Source: Oncomelania hupensis (Eukaryota; Mollusca; Gastropoda; Littorinimorpha; Pomatiopsidae). Taken from it: a stretch of DNA of 64,000 nt. Position numbers and translations under genes: made by a program. The stretch's first letter is position 1. Every line of letters begins with the position of its first letter. The stretch covers positions 9,801,726 to 9,865,725 of the forward strand of contig CM072526.1 in the NCBI GenBank assembly GCA_036898135.1. Reading direction: 5' to 3'. Positions 42,886 through 55,197 of the stretch are shown here, piece after piece. The notes below the pieces were generated by a model. The model searched no databases, was not told where the DNA came from, and saw only the letters and a program-made list of their open reading frames with translations.

Positions 42886-44630
42886 GTTATTCTGTTGCGG
42901 TTCAGATCTCTAGTCACTGTCAAGGTCAGAGCCCAGGATAGTTAGTCTAGCATGCCCCGTGCAGGTTCCGGGAAGTTCTGTTTGTAGAATAGGCCTGACT
43001 TTAGAGTGCGTGTCGTAGAAGGCGACTAAAACTATGCGTGAAAATGTGTATGAAGAATGTATGCGTATTAATAGTTTTAAGTAGAATCAACCTTAGGAAA
43101 AGGATTAATGGAACATATTAATATGGTATGATAAGTGAGTATTGTAGGAGAGTTTCCTGTTCTCCTTAGTGTTAATCTATTTGGGAATTTTTCTGTACGT
43201 TCTAATAAACTGCAGAAAAATAAGTAATCCTATTAGAGAAATGCTAAGTTGGCGGTTGCTAACCTGTGGATTGCAAGATAGGTTCCCTTTGAGTGTGATA
43301 GGCAGACAGTAAATGTCCCTAGTCATTACGGGTTTCAGAGTGGAATTTATCAGGGTTGAGTTCTTGTTGAAGGTTAAATTCTTTAATTTAATACTAATAG
43401 AAATAAATTTATTTTGGTTATTTATATTTTAACGTAGTATTTTATTTTGGACTGGCTAGTAATTGAGTAAGGTTAGTTGGATGGAGAGGTTTTTATTAAG
43501 TGGTGAGAGAGAGAAAGGTAATAAGTCATCATGTCCATAATAGGCCTTGACTTGTATTGATTGGGTTTGAGTATAGATTGTTGTGGCAATTTAGCTTTGG
43601 ATCTAGTTATGGTCTTAGAGTCACTTGACTAGATAGGCGTTTGACTGTTAGTAGAGCCAGGATTGAGGATTTGATTTTACCTTTAAGGGGTGATCTTATT
43701 CTTGTAGGTGATTAACATGTTGGAGTTGAAGGCTAATGTTATGTTGTTGTAATCTGGTAGGAAGAAGTGGAAAGGTTAATATAGTTAATTTGTATGTTTT
43801 AGAGTTATTTTATTTTTGTTATTTTCTGGAACAGTTGGTTTAGCTGTCAGGAGCCAGCATTTTTAGTTGGGGAGAATGTGGTAGATGACCTAATATCTAC
43901 GAAAATGAAAATGTATATGGGAGTTAACCGCAGCCTTTTGTATTTTATAGTTGGCAAGAGTTATGTTTCTTGGATATTATTCTTGCTCTATAATTTTGGT
44001 TTTAGCAACAATAAACGGGTTATTTTTGTATTGTTTATAATATTAAAATATTTGTTATTTTTATAAGAGTAGAAATGGTGCGGTAGGTTAATTATAATAA
44101 TAGTTGTTTTTATGGTTGTTCTGTTAACATTTTGGGCACGCTTTAGAGACTTCATTTTCTTTTCTGGATGACAATGGCAACTTAATTTGCAGATTCGTCC
44201 CTGCTCACAAAAAGGTAATTTTTGTGTTGTTTTTTTATTGAGACATGCTGTATAATGATTGCATTTTATAGTTGAAGATACCAGATATGCACAAATAATA
44301 GTTTTGATTGTGTATTTGACGGTATTTCTGCATAATTTGATGTTGAAAATGCAGATAACAGACCATGTGCTGTGCTTAGAATCTAGAAGGTTCGTCATGT
44401 ATTGTAACTGATGCCAGGGTTTTGGTTGCATTTACAGGTTTCGCCTAAGCAGCGGGTTTCTTTTTTTCTCTCTTTGTTTTTGTTAGTTTTTGTTAGTTTT
44501 TGTTAGCTTTGGGTTGTTTTTGGGGTTTAGTCTTAGTGTTGATTTAATTTGGTTTGGATTATTGTGGTATTTTTAAAGATACTGAAACTGAAAGTAGAGA
44601 TAGAAAACACAAGTTATTTTATTAATATAT
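42886..44630 (+). other. Probable Gypsy 3' untranslated region and partial LTR; no gene
   Basis: Non-coding AT-rich sequence follows the integrase tail. TTGGGGAGAA at 43867-43876 resembles a polypurine tract and is followed by TGTGGTAG, a plausible LTR start. AATAAA lies near 44010. No matching second LTR was found, so LTR identity is unproven. TTTTTGTTAG is repeated three times near 44478-44508. Confidence 0.4.
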
Positions 44631-44714
44631 TAATTTATGGATAAATGTTAATATTGTTTATTTTAATGTTAGAAATCCCAGTGTACCACCCCCTTGCCCC
44701 TTCTCGACTACATA

Positions 44715-45440
44715 GAAATAAAAGAATTATCAATATCAATACCCAGCTTCTGAACTTCACAGAAGAGCTGTTTACCACTATGGAGGGAGGCAACCAAGCT
44801 GACGTCATCATTATGGATTTTGCCAAAGCCTTTGACCGAGTTAATCATAGCCTCCTGCTGCACAAGCTGCACCACTATGGTATCCAGGGCGAAATCAATA
44901 GTTGGATTGGAGCATTTTTACATGACAGGCAACAGGTGGTGGTAGTCAACGGTGCAGCATCAGGCCAGGCCAGAGTGAGATCTGGGGTCCCTCAAGGCTC
45001 TGTTCTGGGCCCAGCACTTTTCTTGGTGTATATTAATGACCTCCCAGAACAACTCTCTTCACCGACCTGCCTTTTTGCTGACGACACAGCTGTCTACCGC
45101 CTGAACTCCACAGACCATGACCAAAACCAGCTCCAAGAAGATCTACGCCGTCTGGAAGAGTGGGAACAGAGCTGGGACATGGCCTTCCACCCCGACAAAT
45201 GTACCACCCTCCCCATCACTAGAAAGCGGACCATCAAACCAACGGACTACCAACTGCATGATCACACACTGGAAACTGTCACCTCTGCCAAGTACCTAGG
45301 TGTTACCATCTGTCAAGATCTCAGCTGGGATAAGCACATCATTAACATCTGTGTAAAGCCAACAAGACCCTTGGCTTCCTTTGCTTCCGCGCAAACCCCG
45401 TTCAGTACGGCAGAGTAATCAACCTGATGATTGAGGCCGT
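44715..45440 (+). mobile_element. CR1-like LINE fragment (RT palm to thumb)
   Basis: The frame reads IIMDFAKAFDRVNHSLLLHK, then GVPQGSVLGPALFLVYINDL, LFADDTAV, FHPDKCTTLPITRK and SAKYLGVTICQDLSWD. It decays by frameshift near 45355. It is 5' truncated and related to, but distinct from, the LINE at 38.6-41.7 kb. Confidence 0.85.
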
Positions 45441-46130
45441 CTAATGGATGAAGAATACAAGCTGTTGAAATTAATAATTTCTTTCTTTCTTAATTTAGTT
45501 TTTTTTAATGATTTCTCTCTATTTTTGTTCTATTGAGAGTTGTAGGTGTGTGGTGCTTTCTGTCTAAAATAATCCCAAATCTTCATAACCCATCACTCGG
45601 TTACATATTATTTCTCAGTCTGTCTATTTTTTGAGTCTTCAAATGTACAGCAATAAAAAAAAAAGCTGTCTTCAGATACATACTACAAACATTTATGTTT
45701 GAAATCTTCAGAAGTCGGGCACCATTTTTCAGTTGTTTTTTTAGCACATCTGATGACCACACCATGACTTATTCTCATCTTCTTTGTTGAAACTGGCGCC
45801 AAAAAGTTTCAGATGAAGTTACCGTATTTCTAACGTTTAGCTGACCGTCTGCAAAATAGCTAAAATACAGACAGGACAGCTTAAGTTACGGTATTTGTAA
45901 CATACTTTTGCCGACTGTCTGCAAAATAGCTAATATACAGGGAGTCAGTTGTCAGAAGTGCTAAAATTCCCGTATTTAACTTTTTTCTGTAACATTACAT
46001 AATGTTAACTTTTTTGTGTAAAAACGTTTTAATGAGTGCATTTGTAAGCTACATGTGTAATTTGGTTTATATATATCTCTTCATTTGAAAGAGTCGCCAA
46101 AAGTGGGGTGTAAAGTACCATTCGGCAAAA
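45441..46130. other. No gene; local duplication of about 60 bp
   Basis: Two diverged copies of a block containing 'GTCTGCAAAATAGCTAA' and 'ACGGTATTTGTAAC'-like sequence lie at about 45820-45885 and 45888-45955. No coding signal. Confidence 0.5.
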
Positions 46131-46145
46131 CTACCAGAAGACATG

Positions 46146-46248
46146 AATGTGTGTGGGTGTGTGTGTGTGTGAGGGTGTGTGGGTGTGTCTGTGGTTGTGT
46201 GTGTGTCTGTGGATGTGTGTGCGTGTGTTAGTTTGAGGATCATTAGTT

Positions 46249-46281
<33 letters not shown>
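46146..46281. repeat. (GT)n-rich tract and (TA)n microsatellite
   Basis: GTGTGTGTGGGTGT-type repeats span 46146-46230. A TA tract spans about 46252-46280. Confidence 0.9.
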
Positions 46282-46283
<2 letters not shown>

Positions 46284-46600
46284 TCTGTTAATAGTTAATT
46301 TATTTTTCGTTCTGTATTCATGTAAGCGCCAAGAGCTTAATAACAATCTTAATAATAATTGGCACAGTCTGTTCAAGAATGTAAGTAAACTAACAATGGT
46401 TTGTAATTATCGTCCAAAGAAGTGATATCGCAATGTTTGTGCTTCAGCTGTACGGAGTGATCGCTTCAGCAATACTATTGGAAAGAGAAGAAACTGACAG
46501 GCAAAATATTACTATAGAGACACTAGTTATTAAGTCGCAGTACTAATACCCAAACAAAATGGTTTTATAAACACATAACAGTCCTTTGCAACTTCGACAT

Positions 46601-46601
46601 G

Positions 46602-46644
<43 letters not shown>

Positions 46645-46645
46645 T
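46601..46645 (+). repeat. (ATC)n microsatellite
   Basis: About 14 ATC triplets, followed by a CTTT-rich pyrimidine tract. Confidence 0.95.
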
Positions 46646-47925
46646 CTTCACGACTTCTTTCTTTTATCATTTCTTTCTTTCTTTCTTCTTGTTCTTCTTC
46701 CTTCCATCCCCATTCTCACTCATTCATCCTCCTCAATGATTCTCCTACTTCTAAATGTATTGTCAGGTGCCTGTGGTTTGCGGACGCGCTTTGACGGGTT
46801 CAAGGGTGGCAAAAGACTGGCACACTGATTACATTGCAGACGACATATTGCATTCCTCAAGCTCGCTGCACCAAGAATGCAGAAAGAAGAGACGGTTTGA
46901 GCGACTTGTCGGGGAAATCGTAGGAGAGTGGATTAAACTTTATATATCAAGTCTGCTGTTCAGAACGTTTGATTAAAGTACGGGTACGTATAGCCTAGAC
47001 TTGTGATTTCTATGACTATGGGGATAAAATTTACTGGACTGCTTCAGTGCTTTGTCTAGACACAGCCAAACATGGCTACTGATTCAATCACTTGTATTTG
47101 TATACATGTTTTTGGTGGACCCTATACCTGTTTCTGATATTGTAAGAGATAGACCCGTTTGGTGTGAGTGTGGTCCAGCTATGACCGTTAAAGGTTCACT
47201 GCACCCTAGAAATCAGATCAAATCAAATGACTCGCATTGACGATGGTGATGTGGTTTTTGCTTCATCACTTTGTTAAGTTGTACTACCGTACATATCTAT
47301 AGACTATTATCGCGCTGTGTAACGATAAGAATTGCGTTCAACCCATTTCTACCAAAACAATGTTGATGCTTTTTGTGTAATAACGGCAATACTTCATAAC
47401 AATCACCCAACCCACATCTGCATATTCATATTTCTCTCTTTGATGTGTCCCTTTTTATATTCATTCTGTTAATCGTTATTATTGTTATTTATTTATTTAT
47501 TTATTTATTTTTTGGGTGTGAGAATTGCACTTTAAACCTAAGTTTCATAGGAAAAAGCGCTATACAAATATTCTTCTTATTATTATTTATTATATAGTAG
47601 GTTAACACTTGCTGCATGTAGCCTACTAGAACTACTACAATTAAAGTAGAAATAAAAATAACTGGATTTCTAAGTTTGGGAATTTCCACAGTCGATTTTT
47701 AGCCACATTCGGCCTACGCCTGAATATTGTTGGCCTGTTATTTAATGCACGTAATTTCCTGAGGTATAATGTGCGTGTGTGTGTGTGTGCGCGCGCACGC
47801 ACGCACGCACGTTATAAAATGTAGAGATGGACAGAGAGTAGTGTATAAACACAAATCAACCAGTAAATGAACCAGTGTTGTCTGTATGCACTTTGAATTG
47901 ATTTATCCTTGTTGTAGTAGCAGTA
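46646..47925. other. No supported gene
   Basis: An open frame at 46755-46972 (CGRALTGSRVAKDWHTDYIA) is coding-like but has no family match and no clear splice sites. (TATT)n lies near 47484-47510, and GTGTGT/GCGCGCACGC near 47771-47811. Confidence 0.45.
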
Positions 47926-47929
47926 GTAG

Positions 47930-48050
47930 TATTACTACTACTACTACTACTACTACATAACAACTACTACTACTACTATTAGGCCTACTACTACTATTAC
48001 TACTACTACTACTACTACTACTATTACTACTACCACTACTACTACTTCTA
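47930..48050. repeat. (ACT)n microsatellite with interruptions
   Basis: Imperfect ACT triplet array, preceded by (GTA)n near 47917-47930. Confidence 0.92.
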
Positions 48051-48164
48051 ATCTGTTAACATGAAGACAAATTAACAGAGGACTGAAAGACTGATGCTGG
48101 TCTAATGTAGGCCTACACAAGTAGCTAGTATTGAAAGATGAGAGAGAGAGAGAGAGAGAGTTGA

Positions 48165-48645
48165 GTTGAGTAAACAGATATGCTTGCGAAACATGGACCC
48201 TCACAGCAGATCTGCAACGAAGAATACAAAGCATGGAGATGAGATGCTACAGAAGTCTTCTGGGCAATTGCTATACTCAGCACATCACCAATGACGAAGT
48301 CTGACAGACCATCACACAAGCCATTGGACAACATGATGACATGCTCACAGTGGTGAAGAAATGGAAACTCCGATGGCATGGCCACGTCACCAGAGCATCA
48401 GGCCTTGCAAAGACCATACGTCACCAGAGCATCAGGCCTTGCAAAGACCATCCTGCAAGGCACGGTGCAAGAAGGCAGAAGAAGAGGGAGAGAGAAAAAG
48501 AGGTGGGAGGACAACATTCAAGAATGGACTAGCTTGACACTGAGCGATGCCATGGGGGTTGCTTAGAACAGAGAAAGATGGAGTACGCTGATTAAACGAT
48601 CATCTGTGGTACCCCAACGACCTTCGAGTTACGGAATAGGATAGG
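48165..48645 (+). mobile_element. RTE LINE 3' fragment
   Basis: Matches the plus-sense 3' end of the RTE at 34.99-37.2 kb: ACATGGACCCTCACAGCAGA, then KKWKLRWHGHVTRASGLAK and KKRWEDNIQEW. An internal duplication of about 32 bp (CACCAGAGCATCAGGCCTTG twice, near 48388 and 48423) and other lesions break the frame. The end is GGATAGGATA, the same tail type. Confidence 0.88.
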
Positions 48646-48754
<109 letters not shown>

Positions 48755-48759
48755 ATAAA

Positions 48760-50315
48760 CAGGTATGTTGGTAGGTAGGTAAACATTCAAATAGGTCAGC
48801 AGAATGATAGAGATGGAAGCTTTCAATCATGTGAAAGAGAAACCTCACTTTTGCCATGGCCAGCTTTGAGGGATGGCCCATCTTCTCTCTTTGTTTGCTG
48901 GATTTACTGATTAATTGATATACCGATATGAAGAAAATTCTTTCCTAAATAACAGATATGTAGATGTATCCTCTATGGATGTTAATAAACAAACAACTCC
49001 ATTAACGTTGTGTGTGATTGTGTGCACAGAGGCTGAGTCCGACCACTGTAACATGGTGTGACAGGGCTGCTGTCACGACACTCCACAGGTCCATGATGTC
49101 CAGGTTGATTCTGACCTAGGCTGTGATGGTGTATCCAGCTGATGCAAAGGTATTCATTTATTTATTTGTTTGTGTTGTTGTTGTTGCTGTGGTGGTGTTT
49201 GTTAATTTATTCATCCAAACCTAATGCATTTATTTACTGTGTGGTTTTTTAATTAATGTATGCGTATGAAAAGAATTACTCTATTTAATTATTTATTAAT
49301 AATATTGATCTATTTATTGTACTGTCCTTGTCTAATGTCTGATATTTGTCTCGATTTTATGACCTCGTAGTCCTGTATTTATGTGCTTTGTTTCGTTACT
49401 TCTCTGTATTTCGTCTTTTTGTGACCTACTTTCAAATCGTCCGGAATCAAAACGAGTCAAAAGTCGATCGTCCTGTCGTTCGATGCGCACCATATATCAA
49501 AACCACTAACAAGATTGTAATTAAACTTCATAGGAATATGACCTAGGATAATGGCCATCAGCCTTCCGTGACGTCATATTTGCTCCACAGCAGAGGCCAG
49601 GGTCACTGGCGTCACATTATTTTTATATCGTGTGTTGTTCAATGTCTAAAGACCAGCTAAACCGATTTTGCTGAGATTGCTATACAAGTACTTCATCTCA
49701 TGGCCAGTCATAGAGTAGCATTTGGGTTGTCGGTCAAGTAATCAATTTATGAGCCAGTCATTCTGAATTTCACTTTTTCGTTGAAAAGACATTTGTTTGC
49801 CTTATCTCAAGAATGACTGGGGTGATTTTGTTTATCTTTACTGCGCAAAATCCTTAAACATCTCTCTTCTTTCATGTCCTTGACCTTTGCTTTTCAAGGT
49901 TGCTATAGTCCGTTATATTATTTTTTTTTTAAAAGTGTTACCATTTTTTTGTCAAAATCAGTTGAATCTGTTTTGATTGCAACAAGCGCATCCAGATAGT
50001 TCAGACAGTGGTTCATCATGCCATGTTTTCAGTTTGCTTCACTAGGATAACGCCAAGTCACGACACATGGATAAAAACAATTTTGAAAATGAGGATTTTC
50101 AGCTGTGTGTGCCAGGGTCTGAAATGTATACATAGTCAAATGACTTACCATCTTGTTTTCCTTTCATTCTTTCTATCTAGTTTGATCCTTCCTTCCTCCT
50201 TTCCTTCCTTCCTTTCTTTATTTCTTCTTACATCTTGTTCTTCCTTAATTAATATTTTAATAATTTGATTTAGAAAGAAATTTATTTTCTGACTTTCAGG
50301 CTTTGGACACATCTG
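48760..50315. other. No gene recognised
   Basis: AT-rich unique sequence with pyrimidine-rich patches near 50155-50235. No frame has family support. Confidence 0.5.
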
Positions 50316-50317
50316 TA

Positions 50318-50530
50318 TGCTGATGATGGACAAGGTGTCTTCTTATCAGCCCTAGTGACATCACTACGCTGATGATGAACAAGGTGTCCTCTTTACAGCC
50401 CCAGTGGTATTACTACCCTGATGATGAACAAGGTGTCTTCTTTACATCCCTAGTGACATCACTACCCTGATGATGAACAAGGTGTCTTCTTATCAGCCCC
50501 AGTGGGATCACTGCCCTGATGATGAACAAG
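50318..50530 (+). repeat. Minisatellite, 49-bp unit, about 4 copies
   Basis: CTGATGATGAACAAGGTGTC recurs every 49 bp (about 50320, 50369, 50418, 50467, 50516). Confidence 0.93.
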
Positions 50531-50870
50531 ATGACTTTGTTACAGTCCTACATACTTGTGGACAAGGTATCTCCGTTGTTACTGGCCATGTACACTATAC
50601 TGGTTACAGGGTGGGGAACTCTCCTCGGATCCGCTGATTTCAGAGGAAATCGGCAGCCATTTCAGAGGAAAAAAAAAAGAGTTCAGAGGAAAAAAAATTT
50701 GTCCGTTTCCGAATCCAGTAGACCTATTATTACAAGTACCCATCCGTGTCCACCTTTTACTTTCTCATTGCTAGAACGGGCCCACTAGAACTGAATGCGT
50801 GCAACATCTCCCCGCCCGCTCTTGTTGATTCTTACGACAACATAAACGCGACTTGCTTAGAGCGGGCGAA

Positions 50871-51189
50871 ATGGTGTTGAACGCGTTTTCGGCTGTTATC
50901 ATGGCGTGTGTGTCCAGAATAGTTCAGCGCGGGGATATTTTTGAAGAGGGGACCATTGCCAATAAATGGAAGTGGGAGTGGATTAACAAAACAACAAAAA
51001 TTGAGGACGAGGACCAGCGAATCGGTGACTACTTTCGGAAAATAGATAGGAGTGGCACAGCTCGATGCATCTTTTGCAACAAGGAGCTGAGCTACGCAAA
51101 TCGTGGCTTGTCGACGCTGGTCGAGCACATGCTGACCAAAATGCATCAACACGCAATGAAAGCCACAAAACAGCAGGGCCGACTTCCAG
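50871..51189 (+). CDS. Exon with a BED-like/hAT-type zinc finger
   Basis: Two ATGs (50871, 50901) open the frame. The exon closes at a good donor (CTTCCAG|GTAGAC). The protein has a Trp-rich lead (KWKWEWINKTTK), then RIGDYFRKIDRSGTARCIFC and a Cys2-His2 pattern (C-x2-C ... EHMLTKMHQH). This is a DNA-binding finger of the sort found at the N-terminus of transposases and domesticated transposase proteins. Its position 260 bp inside the transposon end and the GC-rich leader suggest it is the first exon of the element's own gene, or a captured host exon. Downstream exons are uncertain. Confidence 0.55.
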
Positions 51190-51280
51190 GTAGACTTTTA
51201 TTTTTAATTTATACACATACCTTTTTCCTTACGGTTGTTGAATAATTTATTATGCAAAATGTAAAGGTTAGTGGTATTTG

Positions 51281-51281
51281 C

Positions 51282-51316
<35 letters not shown>
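51281..51316 (+). repeat. (GT)n microsatellite
   Basis: About 17 GT dinucleotides in the presumed intron after the zinc-finger exon. Confidence 0.95.
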
Positions 51317-51318
<2 letters not shown>

Positions 51319-52605
51319 TACCTAACCATAACAGTGGGTTTATGCATAGGTTACACTTACGTGCAACTGGGTTTAAAAAAATACTGGGTTCCAAAATCTG
51401 AAACTCAGTTTTTTTAAAACCGGCTTTGCAATAGGAATAACAAAAAAAGTGTATACGCAAAGTCTGAGCGAGAAACCCACAATTGCGGTTGAGTCAACTT
51501 TGAGTTTGAGCCAGTTAACACTCCGCGATGTGTGTTCCAACTGTCAGGGGAAGTAACTCGGAACGCCACACGCTACGTGCCGGCTGGCAAGATGGAGGTA
51601 CGTGTTTTTTCGTTTTATTCAGTTGTATTTTGTCCTTCTGTCTCTGTAAATTGTTCTTTAATCTATATTTTGTGCTTCTAGGATGTGGCTTTAAAATGTT
51701 CCCTTGTTAAAATTTCAAGCTTTTTCGGTGTGCTTTTGTACTTTTAAAATCATATCAATTTTCATGTGGATGTTGTGGTCGATTGTCAACACAGGGTCTG
51801 CATTTTTGTTTGTTACTTTTTGAAGAACACAAAAATAAATTTGCTGCATTTTAAGCGTCCTTGTATCTGATATTAATGAAGAGTCTTGTGAAGTCTCTTG
51901 AACATTGAAACAGTTACCATGAGAAATGTATGTCTCCTTTGTTCACACTGGGGTTTTCAAAACTTGCATTTTTTCTCATTTACAAAAAAGACGGTCAGTG
52001 AAGATAGTACAAGAAGTAAATAAGGGAGGTATTGATGTGTTATTTTATTCATATGTAGATTGATTAAATAAATGTTTAAAAATATTTTTGCAGAATAACA
52101 ATTTTAGTAGGCAAAATGCAATGTTATCAGAATAAAAAACAATAAGATTTTAACGTGTACCGTTTATTATACTGCAACTTTTATTTTTCTGTATTTTCCT
52201 TGTGTTCTGATGTAATTAAAAAAACACATGTTGCAACAAACAGTAAAATACAAAATTCTGGCTGCCGTTACCTACATAAGTTATAGCTTTTGGTTTATGG
52301 TTCACCTGTCTGTTTTCCTTGGATGAAGGGAAATAGAATATGTGAAAACTGATTGATGCATTAAACTGCTTAACATTTGGATTTTTTGTGGAGACCAAGC
52401 GTGTTTGCCAGTATCAAATTGTTGTATCTGGCAAACTCCAACAGTCTCAGACCCCTGTCATTTGTCTCATTGTTGCAGTGGGGTCTACATTAATAGCTAG
52501 AGCACCATTTTCAGATCTGCATTTACTCCATTTCCCAAATTGTTAGCTGTAATTCTGAGTAAGCATAATTATTTTAATAAATTCTGTTATTCCTTTTTTT
52601 CCCAG

Positions 52606-52742
52606 AACATCCTGTTATGCCTCGAGTTTATCCGGTTGCGGAGAAGTCGCTGTAGTCCGACGACGACCCAGGAGGCGTTTGGAAGGAAGACGTCCCACTC
52701 CATCACCATCAACATCTTCATCGCCTTCATTGTACTCATCAG
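52606..52742 (+). CDS. Weak candidate exon inside the transposon
   Basis: Polypyrimidine-AG precedes 52606 and CATCAG|GTGACAG follows. One frame encodes an Arg- then Ser-rich peptide (RRRPRRRLEGRRPTPSPSTS). The phase does not join cleanly to the zinc-finger exon, so either a boundary is wrong or an exon is missing. Confidence 0.22.
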
Positions 52743-52929
52743 GTGACAGCTGTTGTGTGTCAGTACTTATTGAATTTTATAATATTGTTGTTCGCTTTGA
52801 AAAAAACACTCATTGATTGCTGTATAAAATCGGTGCCACAGCAAAGCAGTTAACAACTGGCAGCTCCACGCCTCAGATCAAACTGTGACCTGCTAACACA
52901 AGGTGTTGGTGGTATATTGTTTCTACATT

Positions 52930-53982
52930 CAGGGTGGAGAACTTTCCGCGAATCCGCGGATTTCCGCGGAAGGCATTTGCATTTCCGAGAAGAAAAAAAA
53001 TTGAGTTCCGAGTGTGAGAAGCTGAGGGGCTACCCTTTATTGGGCATAGCGGCCAAAAGCGGCCGAAGTTCTAAACAGGCAAAACGTCCAAAAGCGTCCG
53101 TATCAACCATGTGGTTATATTCTCGCGTTGTTTGAAAGATTGCGAGACTTCCGGCAATTGACTTCCGGTTTTCCTGTTGTGAAATGCGTTCGTTTTTTCG
53201 ATTTTTTTTCCAAATTTTCTTGTGTGTGTGTCTAAAATGGATGGTTTGGATTCTTCGACTGATGAAGGGGAGTTTACAGGCTTCCATTTATTAGACATTA
53301 AAGTGAGAGAAATGGACTTGGAGTCGGAGGAAGAGATCGGTACTGACATTAGAGTTAGACAATTAGTGTCAGTAGTGTGCATGCATATGATCTTTCAGAC
53401 TGGAATGAAAGTGCACTGAAGAAGAGGAGGGGGCTTGTTTGGACTTTTTAAAGCTTTTTTTTTGTATACACATGGAGTAATAAAAAACAAGACATGACAA
53501 GAGAAGTATAAAAAGGTAGATAATCAAAAAAGAATTTATTTCTGTTCATTTTGCATTTTATTTCATTTAAATCTATACACTAGTCACTAATACCTAAGAT
53601 GTGGTGTTTTTACTAACGTACCCCTAAATATCTCTAAAATTATAAAAATTCTTGCCTGTTTACAGCTAAAAAATAGACAAACGTGTGCCCAGTAAAATTG
53701 GAAATGTGGAGTTTGTGTGTAACAGTGGTGGACCTCAAACTTTGTTAGGCCTACAAATCAAGATTCTTAACTTTTTTGAAAGACATGTGCATAAAACATT
53801 CTTTTTTTTTTGGTTGTTGTTTCTATTGATGTTTACTTTCTGCTTTTTGAATTCAGGAGAGGCCCTAAATTACTTTCAAAATTGCCTAAAGTCATTTTCT
53901 TCCAGGGGGCGAATACCGGGGCTTGGCCCCTGGGCCCCGGCCGGATTTCAGAGATTTCTTGATTCAGTTGTTCTCCACCCTG
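52930..53982. mobile_element. 1.05-kb nested relative of the same DNA transposon
   Basis: Ends CAGGGTGGAGAACTTTCC and, inward from the right, CAGGGTGGAGAACAACTG. TACATT is duplicated at 52924-52929 and 53983-53988. Both subterminal zones match those of the 8.6-kb element (left: fragmented CGCGGATTTCCGCGGA-like block and A-run; right: GGGGCTTGGCCCCTGGGCC). It is too short for a transposase and is probably a non-autonomous derivative. Confidence 0.85.
53237..53419 (+). CDS. Short acidic ORF in the nested element
   Basis: ATG 53237 opens 60 codons with an acidic start (MDGLDSSTDEGEFTGFHLLD, SEEEIGTDI). After a one-base shift the sequence continues as coding-like (DLSDWNESALKKRRG). Acidic N-termini of this kind occur in transposon proteins. 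It may be a remnant of a transposon gene and is unlikely to be functional. Confidence 0.28.
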   Translation: MDGLDSSTDEGEFTGFHLLDIKVREMDLESEEEIGTDIRVRQLVSVVCMHMIFQTGMKVH

Positions 53983-54249
53983 TACATTGCAAAGGGGGAG
54001 GTGAGGAGAGCTTGGATGAGGGAGGAGAATGGGGGGGGGGGGAACATTAGTGTACATGGCAGAGCTAGACATCCTTGTTGAATAAGATCAAAGTTTTAGC
54101 TCAATTTTACAGTTGTTAATGGGGCACATAAAATGCAGATTACATTATTATAATGTACACAATTCGCTCTGGGCTTTTCAGGTTGTATAGGTATGCTTTG
54201 GATTTTAAAAAACAGGCATGTTGAGGAACCTTTGTACTTGTGCTTTCCT

Positions 54250-54645
54250 GGGGTGGCCTCGTGGCGCAGTTGATAAGTCGCCGGTTTCCTATGCCGAAGG
54301 TCGCGGGTTCGATTCCCGCAAGGGGCGAACGTATGTGACTTAGGTACGAGACTATTGAGGTCACCGAGGATTTTCTCCGGGCACTCCGGTTTCCTCCCTC
54401 CCTTCAATAATGGTACAGGATGCAGTCAATATAAAAATTTCAAAAATAAAAAATTCGATTTTCTTCCGTCTTCTAATAGCGATCTCCCTGCCTTTACACC
54501 ACCTGTTTGAGTGATGTATGTGTATTTGGTGTGTGAGAGGGTAAATGAGACAGGTGAGCGTGTATGTTGGTATAGATCGCCGCGCTTTGAGCCTTGGGGA
54601 AAGGCGCGTACATAGCATCCTGTATTATTATTTATTATTATTTAC
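54250..54645 (+). mobile_element. tRNA-derived SINE
   Basis: Head with A box TGGCGCAGTTGATAAG and B box GGGTTCGATTCCC, then a body. The 3' domain 'GCGCTTTGAGCCTTGGGGAA' is followed by a (TATTA)n-type tail. This 3' end resembles that of widespread animal SINEs. Confidence 0.85.
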
Positions 54646-55103
54646 TGAGTAGCTAGTAAGCATAAGAGTTTCTATAACTATTTTATAACTTGGTTGCTAG
54701 TAGCTAGTGTGTCGAAGTGGTTAGTGGGAAAAAATGCTGTCCCACTTCCTCCGGGCTTTTGTGCCCTTTTTTCCCCAACCTCTACCCCCTAAACTTTAAA
54801 TGTGTTTTGCTTGTTTCTTTTACACTTTAAAGAGGGTGAGTAGTACATTCATGTACAAGAAAATTAAAGTCCAGAATATAATATTTCATTGATGAATCAG
54901 TAGACAGTATTGTCAGTCAATCCCTTTTTGTAGTTGAGCCAGTTCAAGCCTCTACTCTTTTCAACTTCCATTCCCTTCTCCCACCCCAGGCCCACCACCC
55001 CACCCTTTGACCATCCTCATACCTTGGTTTGAAAATGTTCTTATGCCGCTAAATTTGTTCTGTTGTTTAAACCCTATGTTCTGATGCTGCTACTTGTTCG
55101 CAG

Positions 55104-55197
55104 GAGGGCTGAAGAGCAGCATGAGGATTCTAAAGACTCTAATTCATCGGAAGGTTCAGTCAAGAAACAAGCTAGAAAAAGGCGTCAAAGCCAGTAG
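55104..55197 (+). CDS. Candidate terminal exon with basic tail
   Basis: TTGTTCGCAG precedes. The frame encodes AEEQHEDSKDSNSSEGSVKK and a basic end (ARKRRQSQ), then TAG. It looks like a charged C-terminus with a nuclear-localisation-like cluster. The link to other exons in the transposon is unproven. Confidence 0.27.

Noticed and set aside
54250..54330. Functional tRNA gene
   Set aside because: tRNA-like head of a SINE. Acceptor pairing is poor and a SINE 3' domain follows.
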